Part shown: piece by piece, positions 47,340 through 58,286 of the stretch
Layout of the letters: each line of letters begins with the position of its first letter
Numbering within the stretch: the first letter of the stretch is position 1
Source of the DNA: Triticum aestivum
Taxonomy: Eukaryota > Streptophyta > Magnoliopsida > Poales > Poaceae
Assembly (NCBI RefSeq): GCF_018294505.1
Contig: NC_057802.1
Coordinates: 314,082,209-314,146,208, forward strand
DNA: 64,000 bases
Direction of reading: 5' to 3'
Made by a program: the position numbers and the translations under genes
The notes under the pieces: generated by a model
What the model saw: only the letters and a program-made list of their open reading frames with translations
Told to the model about the DNA's origin: nothing
Database searches by the model: none

Positions 47340-49525
47340 CTACGGCTCGGCTTTGCCTTTGGTGACGGACGGATCGGTGTCTGTGACCGAGGAATCGGAG
47401 TCGGTGTTGGGCGACTTGGAGACGGAGAGCACGAGCTCCTTCATGTCGGAGCTGGAGGAGCGGAAGTGCGCGAGGATCTTGCTGAACTTGGGCTTCCTCC
47501 GGGTGATGGCGATGGAGACGTCGTTGGGGAAGAGGTCCCTGAGCACGAAGGCGTGGAACATGGTGGTCACCAGCAGGCCGGCTACCGTGACGGTGGCAAT
47601 GCCCGAGAGGCCGATCGACAGCGTCCGCGTCAGCACGTTGGTCACCTCCGTCGCGTACGTTATGGTCGCGATGGACGCGCCGGTCATCGGGAACGTGTAC
47701 GCCCACCACGCCAGCGAGAACCGGAACCCTCTGAAGAAGTTGATCCGCACCGCCTGCTCATCATAGACACAAATCAGATTCGCTACATATACTCCCTTCG
47801 TCCGGAAATACTTGTCGAAGAAATGGATAAAAATGAATGTATCTAAAACTAAGATATGTCTAGATACATCCATTCCTCCGACAAGTATTTCCGGACGGAG
47901 GGAGTACCATATAAATACAGAGGAACGACGCCATCAGGTTTATTACGTGGGCACATGTGGGAACAAGCGGAGTCTGTTGGTTACGTACCAGTGACATGTA
48001 GAGGAAGAGCGCAATGAAGTAGGCAATCCGGGCGCCGTTGTCGAACTCGCCGTTGATCTTGGCCCAGGCCATGGAGGCGACGCTGGGCGCGGCGACGAAG
48101 AGGAAGAAGACCGGGTGGAGCTCCTTGGGGAGCGTGACGTTGGTGGGGAGCCGCTGGTAGAGGGTGACGAACAGGACAATGTAGTGCGCAAGCCCGATGG
48201 CGAAGAAGAAGATGGGGCCCTCGCTGATGCCCATTTTGGCTCCCAGCAGCGCGCCCACAAAGTTGCCGACGATGGAGAGGTGGTTGGACGGGTTGGCCAC
48301 CTTGGACAGCCGGCGCTGGCCACCGGACATCCACTGGCCGTAGATCTTGAGCTCGAGGCAGAAGATGGGCGCCATGAGCATGTACCAGACGCCGTGGTGC
48401 ACCTGGGCCAGCTCCCGCGGGGCGCCCTGCACCAGGAAGAGGCAGGCGATCCACGGCGCGAAGAAGAAGTTGGCGCGTATAGGGTGGTGGAACTCGCGCC
48501 GGACCGCCTCGAAGTAGAAGACGATCTTGAGCAGGTAGATGCAGGACACGAGGCCCATCAGCGCCAGCGAGATGTACCACAGCGCGTGGGCCACCGCGAG
48601 GCTCACGTGCAGGAACGCCGTCGGCGGCGCCGTCGCCAGCGTCTTCCACAGGATCGCCTGGCTGCTCACGCCCAGGACCATCCCGAAGGCGCTGATCGGG
48701 AACCGCAGCAGGAACGGCCACTGCTCGTCGTTCGGCAGCACCGCCACCTCCGTGGCCTGAAGAAAAAGAAAGACCGAGCCGTTAGCCTCAGCGGAAGGTC
48801 ACTGACACAGTTCATGGTCATGTCAGACCGTTGCGTTGCGTACTTACCCTGAGGGTGTCGAGCTCGGGGCCTTCCAGGGCGTCGAAGTAGCGGTCGGTGC
48901 CGGGAACCTGGTCGGTCTCCTCGGAGATCTTGGAATGGTGGGAGCCGAGGTCCATGGGGTCCAGCGGCCGGCCGCGCAGGTTGGAGAGCTGCCGCTCGAG
49001 CCGGCCGGAGAAGGTCTTGAACGGATCGAACCGCTTGTCGCGCGTGCTGTCGGCCCTCCGCGTCCCGTCGTTGATCTGGGACGCGTGGAGGATCGGCTGC
49101 GAGTGGAACCGCGTCTGCTGCAGCAGCCGCGGAGACTGCGCCTCCACCTGCTTGGTGTCGGAGGGCGCCACCGCCGCGCGCGCCTCGTTGCGGCGCACGG
49201 ACGCCGCCCTGAACTGCGAGAAGTGGAGCCCCGACGGCGACGCCGGCATGCTGATGGAAAGGGAGTAGGGTATCTGCGTGTCGTCGTACGCGCGCACAGG
49301 GGCAGCTGCTGGTGGGGTCGCCGGCGCCTGGATGCTAATGACAGTGTCCTTGTTGTTCCGCTCGCTCAGGGCGGCGGGGAAGACGGCGTCCCGGCCGACG
49401 CAGTCGAAGCCGGCGATAGTCCGCGACGGAACCTGGATGAGCAGCGACGGGAGATCCTCTCTGGACGATTGCTCGCTCAGCTGGCTGCCCATTTGGATTT
49501 GGATGTCTCTGTTGCTCAACTCCAT
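47340..49525 (-). CDS. SLAH3: S-type anion channel, SLAC1 homologue (SLAH2/SLAH3-like)
   Basis: Members of this family are plasma-membrane channels that release nitrate and chloride, for example in guard cells and root stele. Coding exons: 48848-49525, 47989-48756, 47340-47753 (678+768+414 bp), giving 619 aa, the normal SLAH3 length. GT-AG introns lie at 48757-48847 and 47754-47988, both in phase 0. Residues 1-235 form a Ser-rich cytosolic N-terminus, the usual kinase-target region. The ten-helix SLAC1/TehA domain spans about 236-560 (WPFLLRFPISAFGMVLGVSS, GPIFFFAIGLAHYIVLFVTL, LHPVFFLFVAAPSVASMAWA, INFFRGFRFSLAWWAYTFPM). A charged Ser-rich tail follows. ATG 49525 is the first ATG in the spliced leader. 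The sequence resembles Arabidopsis SLAH2/3 more than SLAC1; the choice between the two is open. No disabling change seen. Confidence 0.93.
47792..47904. mobile_element. Stowaway MITE in SLAH3 intron 2
   Basis: 'ctcccttcgtccggaaatac' and, inverted at the right, 'ctccctccgtccggaaatac' are flanked by TA (47790-47791, 47905-47906). It is 113 bp, close to half of the 235-bp intron, and its near-perfect arms would fold into a hairpin in the pre-mRNA. Confidence 0.94.
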
Positions 49526-49539
49526 GCCGATCGAGAAAC

Positions 49540-49750
49540 CTGCAGAATCCATATACACACAGTAGTACTCCAGTTAGCAAAACATGCAGCGCTGCTGGAA
49601 CATACGGACTACGCAATAGTAATGAAGCAGAAGGACATAATCAAGTATCGCAATACCAGATACACCAATTCGGCCGGAGCACGGCTGGGCATTCCCGTAT
49701 GGCCACGCTTGCCATATCGATCCTAAATCCTAGTGCTAGTATATTCTTAC
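49540..49750 (-). other. Intron in the SLAH3 5' untranslated region
   Basis: Donor 'CAG/GTAAGA' at 49750 and acceptor 'TTCTGCAG' ending at 49540. Splicing joins the leader exon (49751 to about 49865) to the exon with ATG 49525 and removes an upstream in-frame ATG (49552). Confidence 0.6.
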
Positions 49751-49896
49751 CTGGACTGGGCTAGTACTATGTGTTGGTGTGAATCGTGAACGGTTCTGAT
49801 CTCCCTAATCAACAGGACAAGCGGATCGATATTTCCGTGCGCCCTCGAAGAGTCGAAGTAGCAAGTTGCAGCTCGGCTCGGTGCGAGAGGTGCTGG

Positions 49897-49903
49897 ATTT
49901 ATA
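49897..49903 (-). promoter_or_regulatory. TATA box of the SLAH3 gene
   Basis: On the minus strand 'TATAAAT' within 'gctctataaatccagc' lies about 30 bases before the start of the inferred leader exon. Transcription would start near 49865. Confidence 0.65.
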
Positions 49904-51584
49904 GAGCTAGCCCAGGTGGGAAAGCTCCAAAGCTAGCGACTCCTTTTTCTGCACGCGCGCGCGGGAGCTGGAGCTGGTGGTGCCTGCCAGTGGAGCGGCA
50001 GAGCACGCCGCCGGCCGGCGACCGTGACGGCTCGGCGCTGGCCGCGGCTGCCATACATCGCGAAGGTTCGGTACGGTGTACCGCCAACGCCCGTCGCCGT
50101 CAGCCGAGGAGAAACTTGCCTGTTTCTCCTTGTCAAACTTTGACACTACCTCCTCCTCCGCAATCCATACGGCCCGATCGAGAAGATCTTTGCGATCTTG
50201 TTCTATGGTAGTACAGCACTACGGCATGCATCAAGACAGTGGAATGAACCTTTTTGTTCGCCGGCGACAGGGAGAGGAAGGTACGCAGGTGTACGTATGA
50301 TGAATATGATACGCACCAGAGTCCAAGCCAGGAGTGCTTCAAAAAGGCGGCCCTTAGAATCGGGAGAAGTGGTCTGGCCTGAGACCCGTGTGGAAACTGA
50401 ACGTTTACTCATGGCCAGCTACAGTCGGACCGTCCAGTCAGACAAGATGCAACATGTACACATGGATACGATAAGTATTTTGACTTGTGACGAGAATAAT
50501 CACTGTCATGTTTGCGATCAACTGTACTAGCTAGCAGAGAGTTAACTACAGAGGCACGGCAGTCGGTCGACTATAGTAAACCGTTGTAAGTTTGCGTGCA
50601 TTACCGGATTGGGCGTACCCTCCCTAGATCTAGATGTCACCGGGAATCCCTTCCCAGCTGACAACGCCTTGCTAGCTGCATCTATACTTGCCTGGATGAG
50701 AGGCAGCCTAGGCTAGCGATTCATAGCGTTAGCGTACACGTACTCTTTCTTGGCCGCATGGCATGAGATGAGAGCCATGCAACACCGAGCAAGCGAAACC
50801 GACAGAATGACACGGCTAAAGGTATCGAAAAAACCTCATCACTTTCTCCAGAAACCACGAACTACTAAAAGAACCAGCAAGCAGATGGCACCAAAGTAGC
50901 ATGGGCACCACCATGGATTGATGGATGCATCCATATCCATGCATGCATGCAAATGCTCGCTTTCCCATCCATTTATGGATTTACCTGTTGGTCTTGAGAA
51001 TTAATTCAGGGATGAGACGTGCTGTGAAAACCCCAGCAAAAGCCAAAAAAAGGAGATGTGTTGTGTAAAGGATGAGAGTAGTGGCGATAGGAGTAGATAG
51101 CAACCAAACAATGGAGGCTATCACAATGGAGGGTCGATGGAGGTGTGGTGGTGGCTACAAGGGGACGCACTGGCTGTATATATAGAGGTAGGCCTAGGTA
51201 GATGGTGAGTGTATATATATTGTATAGTTGAAAGGGGGAGATGAATTGGTGGAAGGAAAAAAAAAGGTACTCGTACTACGTATTGTTGGAAGACATAGTG
51301 GAAGCAGAAAGGTGGTGAGTCAAAGGCGCTCAAAGCGCGCGGTTGCACCGCAGCCGTGTCTGCCTGCTCCTCGGGCCCAGATCCAGGCCCTCCCGTTTAC
51401 CAGGAACATTCACGGAGAGGCAACCCTGAAGCTATAGGTCATTTTGTTTATACTCTAACCCTTAATCTGATCATTTTGCCTGCAAAACTTTCCACTTGTA
51501 TGTGCTCGTATGTTAAGATATCGACATTTTATTCATAGAAGGCAAGCTCTAAGCTTAGAGGTGACTAAGTTTTTTTCCCTTCTA
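49904..51584. other. SLAH3 upstream region, no gene found
   Basis: Unique-looking sequence with 'atgcatgcatgc' near 50938 and AT-rich 'gtatatatattg' near 51210. The short ORFs have no domains. It probably contains the gene's regulatory DNA. Confidence 0.4.
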
Positions 51585-51633
51585 CTAGTAAGATGCCTGT
51601 GCATTGCACGGAACATCAAAATTGGGGGTGGAA

Positions 51634-52306
51634 CCTCCAATGCCTATCGTTTGCACACGTCCAACAGTTTGCCGACCTCTGGGAGAAGATATCCATGACC
51701 TCTCTGAATGATGACATAGAAGATTCCATCACCTGGAAGTTCACCAAGGATGGGGTGTACTCTGCTTCGTCTGCTTACAAGGCACAATTTGAGGGTCTCA
51801 CATCGTCCGATCTCGTTCACTCTGTGTGGAGGGTTTGGGCCACCCCTCGGTGCAAGTTCTTTGCTTGGCTAGTCTTTCAAAACAGGATTTGGACATCGGA
51901 TCGTCTCATACGTCGCGGATGGCCAAACTGTGGCCTCTGCCCACTTTGTAAGCAATGCCAGGAGTCGGAGGCCCACCTCCTCTTCCAATGCCGCTTCACC
52001 ATCCGCATTTGGAACCGTATTCTTACGTGGCTTGGCATGCACCACATTTCTACGGTGATATGGCAGACGAGGACTTCGGTGAAAGACTGGTGGAACGGCA
52101 ACCTTCATATTCGCCTTGGCTCCCCTAAGGCGCTAGCCTCCTTGATGATGCTTATCTCATGGGAGATATGGACAGAGCGTAACGCTAGGGTCTTTCGAAA
52201 CACAGCCATCCCTTCCATGGTCCTAATCTGTAAGATCAAAGAGGAGGTGTCTCTTTGGGCAGTGGCGGGTGCAAAGCACATGAGTGCTGTAATGCCGCGA
52301 GAGTAG
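51634..52306 (+). pseudogene. LINE ORF2 C-terminus (zf-RVT domain)
   Basis: The frame has 'DDIEDSITWKFTKDGVYSAS', then 'VWRVWATPRCKFFAWL' and the cysteine block CGLCPLCKQCQESEAHLLFQC, typical of the zf-RVT domain after plant LINE reverse transcriptase. The frame is open to its stop, but it lacks endonuclease and reverse transcriptase, so it is an inactive fragment. Reading does not start at a natural ATG; the first bases belong to the Helitron. Confidence 0.85.
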
Positions 52307-52392
52307 AAATTTTATTTCGCCGCCTTGTGGCCCTTGTTCGATAACTCCTTTCTTAATCAATGAAATGGCAAATCTTTTGCCTTGTTTCAAAA
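51634..52392 (+). mobile_element. 5'-truncated LINE fragment
   Basis: It begins abruptly inside ORF2, carries an open frame to the stop at 52304-52306, then a 3' end 'cttaatcaatgaaatggc' and a short A tail. The 16-bp duplication on both sides proves a target-primed insertion. Confidence 0.88.
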
Positions 52393-52647
52393 AAAATTGG
52401 GGGTGGAAGGTGCCGGCAGCGGCCATCACACCAGATTGTTCCATGGCCTTCTGGATGTGGTGAGAAAGAGATAAGACTGATTGTGAGAGACAAGGAGTTG
52501 ATTGTAAATATGAAAACATGTGCGGGTATCTTTTTGCAAAACTACGACAGTTTGCTTTGTACGCGTCAGATCTAGATCCGACGGCTATTGATGAAAGATG
52601 GCAGACACACCATCATCACCAACTCAGGTTTTTTATAGGAGTAGAGA

Positions 52648-52834
52648 TCTTTGGTGGCAGTTTTGCACAACGTATGGAGGCGCATCTATGCCTTAGAGGC
52701 AGTCTTAGGGCGTCTCTAACAGATACCTGATACCCTATCCTAAAACTCCAAATTCTTCTCCCTATCCTATTTCCTTGATTTTCTAGGGAAATTACGGCCG
52801 CTCAGCTAGCAGGTCCTCTAAAATTTTATTTCTA
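52648..52834. other. Short spacer between two Helitrons
   Basis: It contains 'ttagggcgtctctaacagat' at 52706, which resembles a Harbinger-type terminus after TTA, but no partner end was found nearby. Confidence 0.3.
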
Positions 52835-53238
52835 CTAGACAATTGCCCGTGCGTTGCAACGGGAGTATAAAATTTATATTTGATTAGACCGTGACCGCAT
52901 GTCTATCATTACATTGATGCGCTAATATCTTAGCAAGTTTTCATATGCAATTGTCATGATTTACCTGCTATTTTATTTTTAAGCACTTATTTGATAAGAA
53001 TTTAATGACTTGCCAAAAAATATGTTTTTATTTTAGTAAGTTAATAAAACATGGGACAATTGATTTCATTTTAGAAAGAATGGATGGGAGGAATAATTAG
53101 AGATGGGAGGAAAAATCAAAGAGGAAAAGGAAAGGGTGAGACGTATATAAGGAAGGTTGGACGAAAGAGAGGTGAAATGGAAACTTATGTCTTTTTAAGT
53201 ACTTATATTTGAAAGAGAGGTTGGAGTAGTATAAGAGA
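52835..53238 (-). mobile_element. Second Helitron, minus strand
   Basis: The 3' end is certain: hairpin CCCGTTGCAACGCACGGG, then CTAG at 52838-52835 followed by T. The 5' end is a candidate, A/TCTCTTATACTACTCC at 53238. A 75-bp sequence ('aagcacttatttgat') occurs inside (from 52980) and again just outside (from 53240), so the left-right limits may be wrong. Confidence 0.5.
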
Positions 53239-56200
53239 TAAGCACTTATTTGATGAGAATTTAATGGCTTACCAAATAAATTATGTTGTTATTCTGGTAA
53301 GTTAATAAAACATGAGACCTTGGATATGACATCGAGTGCCGGCATGACGGCCGGCTCCTCGTCGGAGAAGACCTCTGGGAGTAGCTTCTCCTTCAAAATG
53401 CACGATGTGATATGGTGGAGGTACTGGCTGCTCCGCGTCCATTTTTTTATCACCGAGTCGGTGGACAGCCGCTGGCAGCGGACTGGGTAAAGCATGAGCT
53501 CCAAATAGTAACGAAAACTTTGATGCAGAGGCCAAGGGTAAAATAGAAACTTGCATTTTTCTAACAAAAAACATTAACTCGGTTTTCACCGTATTTAAAT
53601 TGGACCATCAAAAGGTATGAGCTCTAAATAAGAATTATTTTCTCCATTAGGGGGGGGGGGGGGTTTAAGAATTTCGCAAGAATTAACCAAACCCTGCGTC
53701 ATGGGAGCAAAGCTGAGCTGAGTAACCGAATCCAGCTAGGTAATTTTGTGTCGACGTGCATCATCATAGAGAGAATGACTAATCGACTTATAATGTAGTG
53801 CGTGTAGATTTTTGAAAGTCGAACTTTAACCAAATTTATAAGAAAACGATTTATATTTACAATGTCAAATATATAAAATATGAAATTACATCTTCTGATG
53901 ATACTAATGTAGGCATTCTAGAGGTAAATGTTTTCTCCATAAAGTTGGTCAAATTTTATGAGGTTACAACATGTATTATGAAACGGAGGGGCAGTGTACA
54001 GTATTACGCACAAGGTGATACAGACCGTCAGCGCTAGTTGAGGACAGCTAATGACACAGTAGTCTAGTGGGTGAAGAGTACATGCCGTACGGTAGCACTT
54101 AACTAGCCTCGACGATGTTGATGGAGCAAGCGGACAAGAGAGAGGACGGCGGCGCAGGTAGATGGAACAAATCCTCCGGATCGCAGCAGGCAGCAGAGGC
54201 CAATATGAGCGCGTAAGCGACAAGCAAGGCACCCGATCCTTTCACCGTGGGTCGTTCACGTCCCCGTCCATCGTTCACATCCCGTAACCCCATAAATAAA
54301 GCGGCGGCCGGCATCACCATGAAATTACTCGGGCAGGTTGTACCGTGGTACTACTACATACCTGGCTAAGTAGTGCCGGGCCGCTACTCTCCAAAGCTCC
54401 CTGCCGTGCAATTTGTTTGACTGCTGCGCCTGCGCCTGCGCGCGGTGCCGACGGCAGCGGCGATCTTCCGAACCCAGCGCGCGCGGAATGCTATTGGAAG
54501 CGGCGAGATGCGAAAGCAGCGACGACGATAAGGTTTGATCTGACCGAGGAACAATGTGCCACAGGCTTTCTCTTCTTGGCTATGTTGAGAGCTTGTTGGG
54601 CAAGGGGAAGAGGCTAGCTGGTTTAAACTGGCACTAGTGGTTCTCGCACTCTTCCCCCCTGAGAAGCCGTGCTTTTATAGGGAGGCGATAAAGATTAGCA
54701 ACGACGATGAGGGAAGGGAATTAATGCGCATGATTGTGAAAAACATAACCCGCAGCCGGGAGGGGCCTAATCAGCCGAGGATTTTTTAGGTCGTGCACGA
54801 TATGGTGGTTTGTGCTGTGCGACATGGCACATGTTGTAGTACGACGTCAGTGGCCACCATCCATCGCTCCCGCCGTCACAGCCCAGTGGGCGACTTCGTG
54901 GGTGCCTACTGCCAACTAGGATCGGTGGGTGGGTTCTACTCGGGCAGGTTGGTCACGCCACAGGAGAATTTCCCAGCAGAGGGCTGAAAAGTCACTGGAT
55001 CCAGATTTGATGGTCGATTCTGCGTCGTCAAGTCCGACGTTGAGGGCCGTGGCACTAAAAGTTTGTTCACTTGCACTTGCACTGTCGCAAGTGGCGGAAT
55101 TGGGTTCGTGGCCAGGGGTACCAACGATGAGATGGACCAAAGGATGCCTCCCAGCTAGATTATTCGTCTGATGAAACCCGTTCACGCGACGAGGATCCGA
55201 TCTGTCATGCACCTACAAATAAAACAGAGATGTCCCTGAACTCCCCGCCGGAAAAATGCGTTTCGTTCTTAATTTTGAGGCAATGCCATCATGGCTGGCT
55301 TTATTTCATACCCGCTCGTGCAGCATGATCGGAAAACGTGCTTATCCCTAGATGTCCAGTCAACTATCGCACCTCAACGCATTACGGGAGAAAACCAGCT
55401 AGCTCTGGGTTCGAGTGACATTTCATTTCTAACCACAACTCATCCGCTGATTCTTTAACATCAGTTGATTCGAACCTCTGCATAGTTTCATCCAAGCTTC
55501 ATCCTGATGATGGATAGATCACCCAGGTCCGGGTCCATAAGCGGTGACAATCGCCCAATTAAGACTCGGTTTCGCTACAGCTCCGATGGATTCCGTTTGC
55601 TTAACCAAGCAACGGCCTACGAGTCGTCGGCTCATTCTTCAACAGGCATCGCGGTCAAAGATCACTTTCCATAACTAAATATAAGGCGTTTTTAAAGTTA
55701 TACAGGGTGTATCAAACAACGATACACCGTTCAACGGCAAGCTGGTGGGCTCTTCTTTTAGTTTTATAAATGCTGGAATTTTATGACCTTGATCTCAATA
55801 ACCATTAACCCCAACCCGCGCCTGCATGCGTTTCCGTTCGGCGTCAACTGCCTGCATTCATGTCGTTGTAAAGCGGCCGCTCCGCATTAACGACGGCACA
55901 TAACGGAGGCGATCTCTCACTGTTGACATTGAAGCGGCGCACCGGCCGAGAGAGCGCCGCCCGCTGCACGCCCGACTGAACACGCCTCCTCGTCGCATTC
56001 AAACGGTTACAGAATGTCTGTCTTCCTTCATTAAACCCGTGTGTCTGCTGAGAAACCTACTCCGGCCGCATGTTCATTCGCGAGCCGCCCATCATTAAAC
56101 ACAACACCGGTTGGCTCCGGCCGTCTGCCCGCTATTTAAACGATGCCAGACGCAGGGCAAAAATGACACCACACTCCACTCTCATCTCCTCCTTACACCA

Positions 56201-58286
56201 TTTTCTCCACAATCTTCATGGTATCCAGCGAGCAGGGTGAGGAGTTCTCTGGCACAAAAACCGGTTGGGTGGCCTGTTGAGCCACGCAACTATCTGCTCC
56301 ACCTCCCACGACGCTCTAGGCCGCTGCAGACCAGCTCATGGAGGCAGAAGCTCCAAGCGTTGCGTCCTTCAACAACTCACCGCTCCAAGCCAGCACGCGG
56401 TGAAGCACGACGGCACAAGCATCGTAGCTGACGTGGACGACACCGTGTCGTACCGCTCCTCCCATGCCTGCAACAGCCGCCAACATCCGCGTAACCATGC
56501 CCTGCCGACGGAGAAAGAAGCCAGCTTCACGGAGATCGACGAGGCAGCAGTCAGCACGTCCGCACCCGCTGCCATCATCAAGGAGAAGTAGAACATGAGA
56601 GGCCGCCGCCTCTTGGGTCCCATGAAGGCCATCATTGAGGCGACGCCAGCGTACACAGCTGGTGTCTTGCCCTGTTGCAGGCCACCTTCATCCCCCGCCC
56701 CCCAAACCAGCCTTGATACGTGCTTCACGGACGCGGAGGGCGCCATTTCCCTCTAGCTGAAGCATACGGCAATGCCACTCCGATGAGCGGCGCTGTCGAA
56801 CATTGGAAAGTGAGTCATCGTTTGTGCTGAATCATATACCTTCGAGGCTCACATCAGTCCGATGAGAGGGCTGCCGGACATGGGGAAGACAATGGAGATC
56901 CGCCGCGGCCGGCCATAGACTACTCAAGGGTATCCGTGTCATGTGAATGGATATTCGTCGACGCTGGCCGTAAACTAGTTTTACTTAGTCTGGTATAGTT
57001 TTTAGTTAAAAAATGTCCAAAATATAAGGAATTTCGTCCATTTAGTTCAAACAGTGGTGGAAATGTATGCATGCAGCTTTGGATGACCAGTTCCTGCATC
57101 TATGTCCGCGGATTGGTCCCCCAGTCCTTGGACGGATATGGGAGGAAATTTGCGGGTCAGCGTTGGAGATGCCCTATGGCTCCCATCTCTTCTAAGATAA
57201 CGACTCCGGATGCTATTATCTTGGAGTTCACATTTTTAAAATTTTCATAAAAATATTAACTTGTGTGAAATGTTAAAATAAATACGTTTGCACAAAGATT
57301 AGAAGTATCATGCAGATCCAATGAGTATAAGCAAACTAACACATAACCTAAAAATGACATTTCTTATTATTGTACTAATGAATCTCTGCCATTATATGGG
57401 ATTTTCTTCAAATTTTCTTCAATGAATATAGGCAAATTCAAATTTTCATTAACACACACATTCCCCTTGGTAAAGTATATGTGGTCTCCAACATGCAGTT
57501 TAACCACTTAGTTAGGATTCTATTTGTTGTAGTAATGAATCAATACTACTTAAGATCTCACCCCCTATCCTAATGGCATTGCCACATGGGCAATCAACAC
57601 AAGTCAAGATCAGTGAAAGAGAGTCAAAGCAGTCAACCATTACCAAGCCACCTGAGTCAACAAAAGTTCAAGCAAGTCTTCACGGTCAATAAGTCAAAGG
57701 AAAAAAGACCGCATAAAAAATAAGTCAAAAGTGAAGGCAAGAAAGCAAAGAGGCCTAGGCCCAAGCTAGCAAGCTTCCGCATGTTGTAGGGATTCCCCTT
57801 TAGTGGGGTTCAACCCACCTCCTAGCCCAACTAGAGGCACATGGGCCAAGGACGAAAAACTATCTAGCTCCACCCTCCCATCTCCTTACTTCGAGGGTAG
57901 CATTGGTCATTTGTCAAGGAACCCTAGGCTATGTAAGCCCTCCCATGGGGATGTAAGTCACTCATTAACACTTGAATAAACTCAAAGGCAGGACCAGTCT
58001 CCCCATCTAACTCTCTTAAACCCGTTCGGAGGGAGAATATATGTTTTTAAACAACTCATGAGGCGTTTTTTACATAGCAATATCTCCAGATCCTCCACAA
58101 CTGCATAATAACCGGAATATGGAGCACATGCTACAAAAAGCACTATAACAGAGTCGTCATACCTATCAAAAACACCATAATTTATGGAGCGTCCTCCATA
58201 TCAGACCTCACAGCCTCCGTATTTTGTGTCTCGGTGATAATTTTGAAGCGCACTCCATCCAATGATTATGTGTGATGGGAGGAAAC
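53239..58286. other. Unrecognised region, no supported gene
   Basis: It contains a G run at 53650-53662 and a GC-rich zone 54340-54640. A possible promoter-like 'gctatttaaacg' precedes unsupported frames at 56111-56591. A Harbinger-like terminus 'cagcgttggagatgccc' lies at 57159-57175. Frames at 53289-53567 may be a captured exon, but no domain is recognised. Confidence 0.35.

Larger units (their letters stand above)
51618..52408. repeat. 16-bp target duplication of the LINE inside the Helitron
   Basis: 'aaaattgggggtggaa' at 51618-51633 and 52393-52408, perfect. Confidence 0.9.
51585..52647 (-). mobile_element. Non-autonomous Helitron, minus strand, carrying a LINE insertion
   Basis: The minus-strand 5' end is A/TCTCTACTCCTATAAAA (TC at 52647-52646). 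The 3' end is a hairpin 'ccgtgcaatgcacagg', then CTAG at 51588-51585 followed by T. Host dinucleotide is AT, as required. Without the LINE and one duplication copy the Helitron is about 288 bp with no coding. Confidence 0.8.

Noticed and set aside
47466..49726. Plus-strand frames up to 296 aa opposite the SLAH3 exons, and shifted minus frames
   Set aside because: GC-rich third positions of the channel gene keep the opposite strand open; only the minus frame gives the conserved SLAC1 domain.
55665..55720. Stowaway-like 'ataactaaatataaggcg'
   Set aside because: Only one end-like stretch is visible, with no inverted partner or TA pair.
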